Shown piece by piece: positions 25,190-36,028 of a stretch of 64,000 nucleotides of DNA. Where the stretch lies: NCBI GenBank assembly GCA_964019135.1, contig OZ025256.1:20281911-20345910 (forward strand). Direction: 5' to 3'. A program made the position numbers and the translations under genes. The notes beneath the pieces are model-generated. The model saw only the letters and a program-made list of their open reading frames with translations, ran no database searches and was not told the origin of the DNA. The DNA comes from Arenicola marina (Eukaryota > Annelida > Polychaeta > Arenicolidae). Each line of letters starts with the position of its first letter. Position 1 is the first letter of the stretch.

Positions 25190-25610
25190 AATTGCTATGC
25201 ATCGAGTTGGAGGATAAAATCATGAATGTTTGGTTAATCTACTTCCAGTTTTTTCCTAAATATAAAGCGCTTTGCGTGAACTATTATATTGTTGCTTGTT
25301 TTATTTTCTAGATTACAACAATTATTGCCTAATAATATGTGTTTTGGCGTGAGTTTAAATTCTTAATCTAATCGTGTGCACCACCATTCGGACAGTTCAA
25401 GCCAGAAATTTGTCAATGAGAAACATTCTACCAAGCGGTGTTCTATTGTTTCTTTCTGTATCTAGCACAGGTCGCATCTATTTGAACTGGCTAGCCCATT
25501 TTGCATTAATGTTTCATTCATAGGCAAGTACCTGTGCAACATTTTATACTGGAAATCCATGAGTGCACTGTCCTTCGTTACAATCCATGGTAGCTAGTTT
25601 AAACATATTT
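25190..25610 (-). pseudogene. LINE C-terminal fragment, CxxC-HxxxxC type
   Basis: The minus strand reads, in one frame, QYKMLHRYLPMNETLMQN, NRCDLC, a stop, IQKETIEHRLVEC, then NFWLELSEWW and KHILLG. C-D-L-C...H-R-L-V-E-C matches the zinc-knuckle end of L1/Tx1-like non-LTR polymerases. Two in-frame stops (near 25465 and 25365) but no frameshift over about 80 codons. A dead fragment of a family different from the element at 11780-14720. Confidence 0.7.
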
Positions 25611-25739
25611 TATTGGCAATTGGAAAACAGGCACACTGCCTATGTGAATTCCTCTTGCTGAACTTGAATCAATTGCTCATACATACATATATGCATAACA
25701 GTTTCGTACATCACAATGTAGTAGAAATTCCATAATTAA

Positions 25740-26030
25740 TACATTCAGCCATAACATTAAAATACGTGATATTTAAGGGAAACGTTTAGAGGCTGCAAGG
25801 AAGTCGTGAACTGCTTGAAATATACAACGGTTATCGTCAATTGATAGAGACGGATTACCAAAAAGAATGGTGCCAATTGACACTGAGGATAGAACATGAA
25901 TTTTGCGAAATAAAATATCTCAAAAATTCGTGTAGAGTGGGCACCCGAGGAAAAGATGAACACAGTCCTCGTTCTCGGCACCGCAGCGACAACTCGGGCT
26001 GTCTACAATATTCATGTTAAACAAGTGTGG
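25740..26030 (-). pseudogene. LINE C-terminal zinc-knuckle fragment
   Basis: The minus strand reads SPSCRCGAENEDCVHLFLGC followed by PLYTNF, a C-x-C...H-x4-C zinc-knuckle with the conserved G-C-P-L-Y after it, as at the C-terminus of many non-LTR retrotransposon proteins. The frame breaks soon afterwards. Its relation to the fragment just downstream at 25190-25610, which has a second such knuckle, means at least two LINE copies are superimposed here. Confidence 0.65.
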
Positions 26031-26619
26031 TAGCTAGCATGAAGATGAAGCTTTCCATTCCTCTGTGGCTATGTCATACGTGTCTGACTATCGCGTTGGG
26101 CCTATAGATACAGCGTGCATGATCCTGTTCTTTACATAAATTTTATAAACATCTCTTACTTTCATAACTTCAGTATAACCGGTTGCTCATATTCACCTCC
26201 TCGTGAACTGGGATTGCATGGTTAGTGCTAGATCTGGCTTTCATATATTTCTTGCAACTGGTAGGTATGGCTGGTAGCTAGTAGAGCGTACCATTTTAAA
26301 TAACTATTTACATTCAAACCTCTCATGACCAGGTCCTCAAACATATATACATTTCCTATCTCATCGAACATATCTTCCTCAAACCATATATCTGATTCCA
26401 CAAAATGATGTAAATAAATACTTTAAGCGTTAATCTTTATATTTTGATTATGCCACAGAGTAAATGTGTTGTAAGTGGTAGAAATCATGTTCCTTTTGAC
26501 ATTTATCTTGACATATTTGTTCCTTTTGACATTTATCTTGACATATAAAATGTTCGGCATTTCTTTCGGTACATCGTTTGGGGTGAAATCACTTTGGATA
26601 ACAATTAGGATTTTCTTTT

Positions 26620-27035
26620 TACAGGAATAATTGGAAGAATAATTTCCAATATCCGCTTGACAAGTGCAGAAAACGCTTAATCCAAACCACCTTGAGTGCT
26701 TTTATGACGATTTTTACATGTATCATCCTCATTCCCTGTCTTATAGCCCAATATAAAAACGTCTCTTCGGCCGTTATTAATTCGACATAATCCTCGTTCT
26801 GAGTGAGAGATGAATTAAAGTTCCAATAACCTGAACCTCTATTTTGATGACCTAAACATTTGATGTTCAATATTAGTGAGCTATATGATCGGGTGCTTGA
26901 GCTAGTGGTGCAATATCCACCTTTTCTACGTAATCTTGCAGTAATGCTGATATATACCAATAGTCAAGCCTACGCATTATTAATGGATTTGCTTGTCTAA
27001 ACGTGTCTCTTAACATCAGTGTTCACCACTCTCCA
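26620..27035 (-). pseudogene. LINE endonuclease end fused to RT-downstream piece
   Basis: On the minus strand, NPLIMRRLDYWYIS and, one base out of frame, LQDYVEKVDI resemble the last part of an L1/Tx1-type endonuclease (RLDYWLIS). GYWNFNSSL and DEDYVELI-like words follow. Then LKVVWIKRFLHL, which normally lies several hundred residues later in such proteins, appears almost at once. This indicates a large internal deletion of the polymerase. Direct repeats of TTCCTTTTGACATTTATC sit at about 26490 and 26520, just 3' of it. Confidence 0.6.
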
Positions 27036-30000
27036 TATATCTGTTGTGGGTGCAAGCTTCTATGACTAATTAACCCACGGATACGGTGTGATCTTTCGTT
27101 CCTTTATTATTAAATCGCAGTAACCAATGATCCTGAAATATATGAAAACATTCGTAAGATACTCGTGTAAGTAGAAACTCTCCCAATTGTTAACAACAAT
27201 AAATATCCAATTAAAATTACCCCAGACGCTCATCATAGCAACCGTTGGTTAAGCCCCGCTAGTGCGATAGCCAATAAACACGCGCGGAGCCACGGGCTCC
27301 ATGTAGCTCGGGCCGTGACTCCCCGCCCAGCACCCCGGCACTAACACTGACCTCGGCGCACCTGTCCGTACCAGCCCTAACCATGCCTCCACTATCTGGA
27401 GCCAAAAGCCCAGCTTGCGACCCACATACGGTGGGGGATTTAAACGCAGTATAATCCTAGCCGTTACGAGTATTTGAATAACAACGCCCGCCATTAACCT
27501 GGCTCAACCAAATACGTCTAGAATTAAAACAACGTAGTCTCAAATGAGAGCTCTGGCCAGCGTACCAACGTGCCGTGGCCTATCGCATCGTAATACAAAC
27601 ACCGTAACATACATCATTGCAAACTATATTTATATAGAAACACAAGAGATATTCGACCATAGGTCGAGGACGAAACTATATAAGTACATTTGGAAGCTGT
27701 ATTAATGGCGACGTTACGAGTCGTCAGGGCCAATTTTGGCTAAAGGGCCTTATAGGGGCAATTTGGGCTAAATGCTGCCTTCAACAGGCAGTGTGGCACT
27801 GTAGGCGGAGCTTAAATGGACATCCAGTTTGAAGCCAAAAGCGCTTCCCTTGAAGCAATATTAACGGTACTTTCCTACCTATTATTTATTATGTCTTCGT
27901 GACTTAACAAACTTCATTTGACGATAACGACAATATTAGCGAGGGCTTCTATTTTGTTAAATATATCTACTTACAAAATCATGGGTGAACTCATGAACTT
28001 ATGGGTGATGGTAGCTATTGCCAAATTACCTGGACATCAAGCAGGCCCAAACTTTCATAGGAGCACGTAAGCTATGACGTTGACGCACAGTTAGCCCCCT
28101 CGCCATACGGTGTCTCTGAAGACGACGTGTTTAAGTGAACATGAAATTTTGTTCTCAAGAGCGATTGCTTGACTCAGTATGAATGGCGCTACAAATTTAA
28201 CGTTTTATCTAATAATACGTCATCGTGACGTGACATGACGTCATTTGACGTTCGCGAAAATGCTCAAGATGGCTTTTATTTTTTTATGATGCCTACTTAT
28301 CCACTCGGGTTGTGACAGCTATTGCCAAAGTGGCTGAAAATAAAGCAAACCAAACATTTCGTACGAGCACGTTAGCTATGACGTCATTTTTGACGCATAC
28401 TTATCCCCTGCGCCAAAAGAGTTACACACGGCACAAACTGTCCCTGAACACGACCTGCAACGTCAAGCGACCCGAAAGTCGCCATACCTTATAATAGCTG
28501 AGTAATAGCTTACGTAAGAAGTGTGACGTCATGACGTCAGTGACGTTATGACGTGACGCACGACAACGTCCAAGTGGTAATACGCCAAGGTTTACTGCCA
28601 CAACTTATTCGATTAAAGAGCTAGGCGATAAAAGAATAGTCCCTCAGCTATGGCTTGACGAAGTGGCCAAAAGTTGCATTAGTTCATCATTGCGGAGACA
28701 CGGAGACCTATGTCAAGAACAAAGAACACTGCAGGCGAAGTGATCTAGCAACTCATATGTTTCTTTTACTAGTTCTCTGCCGATCAATGGTCCCTACCAT
28801 TTGGCGTAAAGATCGCAGCTCTGGCATGTTTTTCTTAATTTTGACGTTGTTTTCAAGATGGACACAATCCCCATTCACTCATTATTGGTGGCCCTCAAAG
28901 GTGTCGTCCCACTTTGAAGCGCTCTAGCGCCATAACTGAGCAACATTCGCCTGATTGAAGCATTAAGTGATCTGTAGATGCTTATTGGCAACTAGTTGGC
29001 GGAAAGATTGCAATTTTAGCATTTTTATCTGATTTTTGACGATTTTTCTTACAATGGCAAGAATCTGTATGTTTATCATTAGGCCAGTGGCTTCGTTGCC
29101 ATGGAAACAAAAAGTAATACAGAGATCGCCGTGTTTTTCTTATAACTTGCTTTAAGGTGATATTACCTCACTGTGTGGTGAAGGAGACTGAAATAGCTTG
29201 AGCGGAAGTAGGTCACATTCACTCAAGTTCATTTTTCCCCATAGGATCCCATGTTAAACGATTTTCACTATATACCGAAAAGTAATATGACTATGGAACC
29301 ATGTGGACAGATTATGACTCAGCTTAGTATTATCCATCCACAGCTGCAAGCATTGAGTGATGGCTTGAATAGGACGCCTGTGGGAGCCTCTGCTAACACC
29401 AAAAAGCCGTATCTTTCACCATTGGCCAAATTTTAAAAAAATCGTGTGACGTCACTATTTGATCCAATCGCATGCGGTAAGCACTTAGGCTACTATATAT
29501 CATGTTTAACTAAGAAAAATATCCCAGTGTGCCTTGATGGAGGCACTTGTGAAATACACGACAAAACAGTTTTCCCAGCCTGAAGATACAGCGCTTTAAC
29601 ATGGGAAGTCCCATAGAGAAATGTCGTCGGCCCTGGAACCGGAAGTAAGATAGGAACATATTGTTTTTAGCTTGCAGCTATACGAAGAACTACGTTTCCT
29701 ACAATATGATGCTACTTTCAAATTTTTCTGATTTTTTTCTGATTTTTTACGATTTTTTTAAAGTACCAAAAGTGACGTGACGCATCAGAAAACTCTAAGA
29801 TTCGACACAACTCATCTCAATTCATATTTCTATGGCATATTAGAACATCATAGCGATAGCTTGATGGCAAATGTGCCCAAAAGCGAGAAAACTGACAGAG
29901 GTTATTTAGTGCGTTTTCCGCAAAACTTATTACCTCATTTTACTCAAAAATGAGTATTACGCATCAAAAAGTGAACAATACCCGAAAATTGCGCCTTGAA

Positions 30001-30679
30001 TGCTAGCACATCTTGAAACTGACCAGAGATCTCTAGCGTCAATATTAACGGATATATAAGCGTTTTTAGTTATTTTTTCAAAAAATCGCTGACCTTGACC
30101 TTTGATCTTTTAACCTGGGTGACGAGTATGGTGTAGCCCTATAGCCTAGCTATTAGATACTGAAGACTGCGAACCGATGTATGCAGCCGTTATGTCACAA
30201 GAAGACTTCCCGTTTTTTAGTGAAACAGACATACAAAAAAACGAACAAACAAACACGACCAACTGACATATGACGAATTTTCGTCATAATAAAGAAACCC
30301 GCCACTAAATACCTAAAGCTATATTCCCTGAGGCGTGACTACATGACTCGGCTCCCTGTGTGCCGCGGCATACCGACTGACCCAGCGTTAACAAACACAT
30401 TCAAACTGGTAACGGTTTCCAGCCTCTAACAGATAGCCTATAGATACCCTTATAATTACATACGAGTCCCTTAAACACAGTTAAAGCACCAGCGATTCAC
30501 ATCCATCTATAATTCATTGACCGAAAGACGTTAGCGTTAATATAAACCAGTTACAAATGCTCACCGGGAGTGTCGTGACCGGGGATAAACCGTAAGCAAT
30601 TCCAGTATTCAAACAGTGTGTCTGTTCCCTTCGGTTCTTCTGGAGCAAGGCTCATGGGAGTCACGCTCAAATAAAATTA
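27036..30679. other. Non-coding repeat-rich stretch
   Basis: No gene is supported. A CpG-rich patch lies at about 27240-27500. Two diverged copies of a module containing GCTATTGCCAAA, GAGCACGT and AGCTATGACGT occur at about 28010-28130 and 28310-28460. TGACGTCA palindromes occur at 28236, 28378, 28524, 28532 and 29448; those at 28524 and 28532 abut. The words GATTTTTGACGATTTTT and GATTTTTTACGATTTTTTT recur at about 29031 and 29742. The 3' part (about 30210-30290) ends in CAAACAAACACGACC and TTCGTCATAATAAAG, typical of repeat-element tails. Confidence 0.5.
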
Positions 30680-31165
30680 GTATTTCTCTAAATACCGAAA
30701 ACACATTGCCGACCCAGCAACATATCATTAAGTTTATATTTGCTCGTTATGCCGTCAATTTTCTCAACTGATTTTTTTCTAATCTATGTTACTACCATAT
30801 TTGTCCAATGTAATATTCTGAACGACATTTCAATCCCCACCCATTATAATTGCGTCATCTGTACTTACATTTAGATTTTGTAAAACTTTGTCTAAGTCAT
30901 TCAAAAATATCGCTGATCTTTAGGGCGTACGAATTGATAACTATATCTTCTTCCTTTACGACCATCCAACGAACCTTCTTTGATAATCTGTCTTTGACTT
31001 AGTAACTTTGTAATCTAGGCTTTTTCTGAACATGATTTTTGTAGTTTCAATCCGAATGTTTTCTGAAGCAAAGTTACTTCAAAATTGTTCTCAGTTATCC
31101 ACCTAAAGATAGCTCTCCTTTTGCGATATTCGTTTAGGCCCCTAACGTTTATTGATGCCATGTGT
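30680..31165 (-). pseudogene. LINE endonuclease N-terminal fragment
   Basis: Read on the minus strand from an ATG at 31159-31161: MASINVRGLNEYRKRRAIF, then NFEVTLLQKTFG, later EEDIVINSYAPK, and finally IIMGGD-stop-NVV. This is the start of an AP-type endonuclease of a non-LTR element. The catalytic glutamate of the LLQET motif has become lysine, and the tryptophan or phenylalanine position of GGDxN is a TGA stop. Several frameshifts lie between. It represents the part missing from the piece at 26620-27035. Confidence 0.72.
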
Positions 31166-31239
31166 ATATCTAAACTCGCGTCAGGTGTCATAATTTACAG
31201 CATGATATAGTTGCCTTTACATCCAGTCTAAAATGAATG

Positions 31240-31310
31240 TGCGTTTTTTTTCTTTTTTCGGTTGTATTGAATAATTCTACCAGGGCTGGAGGCCAGCCAA
31301 GTACGCAATA
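31240..31310 (+). mobile_element. Short 3'-end fragment of the 11.8-kb LINE family
   Basis: CCAGGGCTGGAGGCCAGCC followed by AA-GTAC--AATAAA matches the minus-strand 3' UTR of the element at 11780-14720, including the preceding T-rich TTGTATTGAATAATT-like stretch. Only about 70 bp are alignable by eye, as expected for an extreme 5' truncation. Confidence 0.6.
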
Positions 31311-32079
31311 AAACCGTTATATTATTAGTTATATTAAAATGAATGTCATACATTGAGAGCTGGTTGTAAATTACTCCAGATACGGACATAGAATACCAAC
31401 AGAAACACATCTTGACAAACACATAAACAAGAACTCAGTGGGTCACTGATTATGACGATTTTGAATCATAGAGCGTGTCTCTAAACCTGTTGATCTAAAC
31501 CGCGATGTTGTACGTTGATTATTAAGAGAAATTAGGGTCATGTGTAGCTTGACTATTATATATGCTGATTCGCCTGGCTTGAACTTTAAATTGAAAACAG
31601 AAGCGTCGCTCAGGCGTCATGGCATAGCTCAGAAATCAGATCAGAGGCAGGGGTGAATGATATTACTAATGACCCTTTATGTATTATTACACCTATGTTA
31701 TAAACTCATAGTGATGGTAGTGGTCGCCTAGTTAGGTGAAAATGAACCAACTGCACTATTTGCTCCAGTCCTGTTAACAGTTTCGACGTAATTTTGATGC
31801 ACACATCGATCGCCCTTCGCAAAAACTGAACGCACGATAGTTGTCGACACGTAAAAAGAACCGGAAGTCACCATAACGTATAGTAACAGAGCAGTAACCT
31901 ACGCAAAACTGGGATGTCATACATTGCGTCATCAGCCGGAAATATGCAAGCTGTAGGCGCTATGTAAGGTTAGGGTTAGGGTTATGGAAGAAAACGCGCA
32001 ATTGTTTTTTTCGGGGAAGTGGCCCATGTTGAAGGATAGGAGAAGGCGGCGGAAAAGCCACCGGGTTGAAGAATAGGAA
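31311..32079. other. Non-coding with a short telomere-like run
   Basis: No gene recognised. GGTTAGGGTTAGGGTTA lies at about 31969-31985, under three TTAGGG units. A phrase near 31850-31940 (CCGGAAGTCACCATAACGTA onwards) resembles 28470-28530 and suggests another copy of the dispersed family there. Confidence 0.45.
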
Positions 32080-32515
32080 GTCAAACTGTCAGTGAGGTAC
32101 TGACAAGACAAACCAGATAGAGAAGAATATAGCCCTCGCCAGTTCCTGACATGACAGGACATGATAAAGTGTCATTCAGACAGTCACTGACCAGACAGGA
32201 CAGGTTTATGATGAACCCATCCCATGCCAGCTTCTGACAGGACGTGACAGGTCAAACTGTCATTCAGACAGTTACTAACAAAACAGGACAGGTCGGGATG
32301 AACCTATCCCATGCCAGCTTCTGACAGGACGTGACAAGTCAAACTGTCATTCAGACAGTTACTCACAGGACAGGTCGGGATGACCCATCCAATGTCAGCT
32401 TCTGACATGACATGACAAGTCAAACTTCATTCATACCGTTACTGACAAGACAGGTCAGGTCGAGATGAACCCAGCCTATTCAGACAGTTACTCACAGGAC
32501 AGGTCGAGATGAACC
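32080..32515 (+). repeat. Degenerate 87-bp tandem repeat upstream of dioxygenase
   Basis: GTCATTCAGACAG occurs at 32171, 32259 and 32346 (88 and 87 bp apart), with weaker copies near 32425 and 32470. Around each lie CAGGACAGGT, GATGAACC and CCAGCTTCTGACA. About four and a half units, increasingly broken toward the 3' end, which lies some 200 bp before the first visible splice acceptor of the dioxygenase gene. Confidence 0.85.
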
Positions 32516-32703
32516 CTATGCAGGGATTAATTAGGTGGTACTTGAAAGATGGTAGGTTAAACTGGCGCGTTATGGCATAACAGGGTCTTGCCTACAGTCT
32601 GTATGAAACCGTCGATATTATCCAACGAGATCTATACGTAATATACTTATCATATAACGTTGTTAGAATATCACCTCGGTGTTGAGATCACGCTAAAATG
32701 CTT

Positions 32704-32808
32704 GCCGTTTTGTTTTGCAGACGGCTGAATATGAAGTGATCACTGGAGATGAAGAACCTCACACGCAATTAATGGATTGATATAATATTAAATATACGGA
32801 AGTTTGAA
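32704..32808 (+). promoter_or_regulatory. Likely splice acceptor and 5' UTR of dioxygenase
   Basis: CCGTTTTGTTTTGCAG ends at 32720, a good pyrimidine tract plus AG, and is followed by 88 bp with no long open frame before the ATG at 32809. This suggests that a non-coding first exon lies further upstream, possibly before the 87-bp repeat. The ATG context GAAATGG has A at -3 and G at +4, a favourable Kozak context. Confidence 0.5.
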
Positions 32809-33199
32809 ATGGCAGCATATGAAGTTACGCCAATAGCCCCATTCTATGGAGAAATCCGAAATCTCGATTTGAGAAATCCGGTTAATGTTCCGGTGGACGT
32901 TATCCAGAGACTGATCCATGATATACACCACTACCGAGTGTTGGTAGTCCGGAATCAAGGCGTCTTACCAGCCGAGACACAGATCCAGATATCCCAATGG
33001 TTCGGAGAGGTAGAAGATGCAGGATTCGAGCAACACGCCAAATCCCCCGATAGACGTATACTCCGGGTATCCAATGATCCCGATCTCGGCTTCCGAGATT
33101 TTGGCACCTCCGGTTTCCATATTGATGGGAGTTTCATGCCAAACCCCAATGCTTACTCAATATACCACATAATCAACTGCCCCACGCAGGGATGCACAG
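32809..33199 (+). CDS. TauD/TfdA-like dioxygenase, first coding exon
   Basis: Encodes the N-terminal 130 residues plus one base of a protein of the TauD/TfdA family: Fe(II)- and 2-oxoglutarate-dependent oxygenases that couple oxidative decarboxylation of 2-oxoglutarate to hydroxylation of a small substrate. Visible family features are the start VTPIAPFYGEIRNLDL, the HYRVLVVRNQG strand, and GFHIDGSFMPNP, in which His104 and Asp106 form the HxD iron-binding pair. INCPTQGCT then leads into the next exon. The exon ends at ACAG with GTTGGT beginning an intron; it closes one base into a codon. Reading through instead gives a stop after 139 codons with no family resemblance. The substrate cannot be told from sequence. 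Codon use is mixed, unlike the repeats around it. Confidence 0.85.
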
Positions 33200-33842
33200 G
33201 TTGGTATTTTTTTGTGCGTCTTTATTAAATTGTATGTTTTCTCATGAAAATAAGTTTTGTAATTACTCTTTTGCGACGGTGGTATGTATTGGCTATTCAT
33301 AACAATGTATACGAATTGATACGTAATTATACATTTATGAATAATTATAAAAATTTTACTGTGTTCAAGAGACACTAGGTAGAAGCACTTCACTCAGCGA
33401 GATACCCAGATCGGGTATCTTACAGATTGGGCTGGCTAGTTCCACGCTAATATATTATAAATGTAGACACGGTAGCAATATAAGTATTTTTGTATTTACA
33501 GCGGACATAATATAGACATTGCCAGATATAGATATAGCCGGTCGCTTGATCGTGCATCGGTCTGTTGATCGTCTCCAATTCTACAACTTTCTTCAATGTT
33601 AGAAAGTCTTGCGATCATTGGCTCTTCCGTGTGAGTGACGTATGAGTTATTCGAATGCGTTTGATCAGTTTGGGGCTGAACAAGCCAGCATATTTTATAT
33701 ACATATAGTACGGTGCGGATATCTATATCATATAGAGTTTCTAATGGCTGACACAAAAAAAAAGTTGTGGTGGTCTGGCGCTATGACGCCATTTGAGAGA
33801 CACTAAATCCTATATCACGAACTTTTTTTTTTTTATTTTCAG

Positions 33843-34063
33843 TCTTTACGCCTTTGAGAGAAGTAATCGAAGGTCTTTGCGACGGGCGCCGGAGAAAGTG
33901 GGAACGTTTGTGGCTTCTGAAGACTTTCAAGAGAATTCGCGGTTACCGAGATAGACCTGGAACGTGTATCCATCCCTTGGTGTACACTCATCCAGTGACT
34001 GGCGCACCGGTCGGTTTCTCATGTGAAGGGAATTTGGCATCGATAAATTATGTCAGGATATAA
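33843..34063 (+). CDS. TauD/TfdA-like dioxygenase, second coding exon
   Basis: Follows a 643-bp intron (33200-33842) ending in a long T tract and TTTTCAG. Its two leading bases complete the split codon, giving TQGCT-V-FTPLREVIEGL, which continues the family pattern without a gap. GTCIHPLVYTHPVTGAP matches the conserved HPLV-THPVTG segment after the iron site. The frame closes at TAA 34061-34063, for about 203 residues in total, whereas family members usually have 270 or more. The distal iron-binding His and the 2-oxoglutarate-binding Arg, which lie near the C-terminus, are not present. Either a further exon is used (a weak GT at 34052 could join an acceptor at 34291) or the gene has lost its 3' end. 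Confidence 0.75.
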
Positions 34064-34171
34064 AATTGTACTATTTTATGGCCTAATTAGTGCAAGAATG
34101 ATCCATTTTTTGTCGCCAAAATCTATTGATGTTATAGTCTGAGCAAGAGTATGCGACGTATAAGCTAACTT

Positions 34172-34190
34172 GGCACGTGGTTCACGTGCC
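34172..34190. other. Perfect hairpin with two CACGTG boxes
   Basis: GGCACGTG, three bases, then CACGTGCC: an 8-bp perfect stem with a 3-nt loop. Each arm contains CACGTG, the E-box/G-box hexamer. It sits about 110 bp after the dioxygenase stop. Function unknown; it could be chance or part of a repeat end. Confidence 0.5.
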
Positions 34191-34291
34191 TTGCAACTTC
34201 TGTCAAGCAAAAAACATATTGTTCATATGTGCCAATAAATTTGAATTACATGTTAGTCATGTTAACTATGTATTTTCGATCTTCATTGCAG

Positions 34292-34339
34292 AATATAATG
34301 CCGAACTGTATTCATTGGCAGGAGATACTGGAGAAGTAA
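34292..34339 (+). other. Candidate third dioxygenase exon (weak)
   Basis: TTTTCGATCTTCATTGCAG ending at 34291 is a good acceptor. If joined in phase to a GT at 34052, it would add 15 residues (NIMPNCIHWQEILEK) and a stop. The added residues do not supply the missing iron-binding His, and the donor TAT/GTCAGG is poor, so this is only a possibility. Confidence 0.2.
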
Positions 34340-34349
34340 ATTAATTGTC

Positions 34350-34582
34350 GTTCGTTCGTGATATTCGATTCGGTCTCCGCCTAGTAGCCTGAAAGTGCCA
34401 GGCCGCCACACGTGGTCTGCCAAGATGCTATTCGGGTAGCACGAATATATTCGGATTCCATTTGGGTTGCGACGTGCGCCGACAACACTGCAGGTTTTAA
34501 CGCATACCGCCATGAATGAAGTCCATGGCCGAAAACCACTGATGAAAAACTCGTGGTTGGATTAATAAATCTCTCAGTACTT
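34350..34582 (+). repeat. Dispersed repeat copy without the tRNA half
   Basis: Matches the spacer of the downstream tRNA array in order: CGTGATATTCGATT, GTCTCCG, GCCACACGTG, CCAAGATGCT, GCACGAATATATTCGGATTC, CATTTGGGTTG, CGCATACCG and CGTGGTTG-ATTAAT. Between GCCACACGTG and CCAAGAT it has only a few bases, whereas array units hold about 50 bp there that include a truncated tRNA-Asn. It therefore looks like an 'empty' form of the element. Confidence 0.7.
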
Positions 34583-34935
34583 GAATTAATATATCTCTGT
34601 GTTTGGCTCTACATGAGCTGGGCGAAATATTGTGTTCGGCCTAATTCATTCGAGCGCGCGAATCTATTCTGCTCAACTTTTACAAGACGTGGGCTTAACT
34701 TCGGCTGTTAAATGCATATCGCCACCTGCACTACAGGCCACATATAGTTTTTGACTTGCTTGTAAATAAAACCTACATGCAGACGAGTAATCAGTTGTCT
34801 CTCTGGCGCTTCCTCTACTTTTTTTCTTCCCTCCTCCCCGCCCCCCTTTAACAGCCGATTGTTTGCCAGCTTTAGCTCAGCCGGTTAGTGGTCTCATAGC
34901 GCCAGACTGCCATACGTGTTGGAGTGTAATCAGTT

Positions 34936-34969
34936 GCCTCTGTGGCCCAATCGGTTAACGCACCGCTGT
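34936..34969 (+). pseudogene. Outermost truncated tRNA-Asn 5' half
   Basis: GCCTCTGTGGCCCAATCGG then TTAACGCACCGCTGT resembles the first 36 bases of tRNA-Asn with several changes and a 2-base gap. It keeps the G at tRNA position 10 that all later truncated copies have changed to T, so it may be closest to the founding insertion. No full tRNA precedes it. Confidence 0.65.
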
Positions 34970-35311
34970 GTCAAGATCCTGTTCAGGTGGCACGAATATA
35001 TCCGGATCCCATTTGGGTTGTGCAACGCGCCGGCCAACTTCAGGTTTTGACGCATACCGAATGAATGATTTCCTCTGCCGGAAACCATTGACGAAAACGT
35101 GGTGGTTGATTAATATATCTCGCTCGTGTGGCCAGAGTGTTCTCACTTAATATCCAGAGCACAAATCAACTGAACAATAAAACCACGTATTAGATGACAT
35201 GTCCCGTTTTGGTCCATCTGCTTGCCTACTGGACTGGGAGGTTGCCATTGTACCAAGATTATACCTGTCGTGCGTGACGAGAGGTTCCTGCCTGTTGAGG
35301 TGTTATCAGTT

Positions 35312-35317
35312 GTGTCT

Positions 35318-35367
<50 letters not shown>

Positions 35368-35385
35368 AAAGCCCACCCAGGGACG
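35312..35385 (+). pseudogene. tRNA-Asn(GUU) copy 1, damaged
   Basis: Leftmost full-length copy. C3 is G, breaking an acceptor pair, and the invariant C56 of the T-loop is A, which also damages the B box. A T5 terminator follows. Probably not functional. Confidence 0.85.
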
Positions 35386-35954
35386 AATGATGTTTTTACT
35401 TGGTCGCCTCGCGTCAAGTAGATCATTCGTGATATAGGATTTAGTCTCTGTCAAGTGTCTTCATAGCGCCAGACTGCCACACGTGTTGAGGTGTAATCAG
35501 TTGTCTCTGTGTCGCAATCGCTTAGCGCGTTCGGCTGTGTCAAGATCCTGCACGAGTGGCACGAATATATCCGGATTCCATGTGGGTAGTGCAATGCGCC
35601 GGCCAACTTCAGGTTTTGAAGCATACCGAAGGAATGATTTCCTCTGCCGGAAACCATTGACTAAAATGTGGTGGTTGATTATACTCGTGTGGGGAGAGTG
35701 TTCTCACTTGATATCCAGAGCACAAATCGACTGATAAATAAATCACGTATCTGATGAAACGTTCCGTTTTGGGCGATCTGCTTGCCTACTGAACTGGGAG
35801 GCTACCATTGTACATACAACCAGTGCAACAGGTTGACCTTTGTGAGAAAGGCGTCGTGAGATTGCTGATCGGAAAATTACACTTCGAGAGGAGCCCGTAG
35901 ATGATACCTGTCGTGCGTGACGAGAGATTCCTGCCTGTTGAGGTGTTATCAGTT

Positions 35955-35962
35955 GTCTCTTC

Positions 35963-35996
<34 letters not shown>

Positions 35997-36028
35997 GAAG
36001 GTTGGTGGTTCAAGCCCACCCAGGGACG
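35955..36028 (+). pseudogene. tRNA-Asn(GUU) copy 2, damaged
   Basis: G7 to T and U8 to C in the acceptor/A-box region, and A42 to G in the anticodon stem. The downstream T-run is only TTT (CTGTTTAC), so Pol III termination would also be weak. Probably a pseudogene. Confidence 0.8.

Noticed and set aside
31969-31985. Telomere or interstitial telomeric repeat
   Set aside because: Fewer than three TTAGGG units; easily chance.
33157-33756. Minus-strand open frames inside the dioxygenase intron
   Set aside because: Short, AT-rich, no domain; they fall in an intron with good GT-AG borders.
34862-34886. Separate tRNA gene start (GCTTTAGCTCAGCCGGTTAG)
   Set aside because: Resembles an A box only; no matching acceptor, anticodon stem or B box follows within tRNA length.
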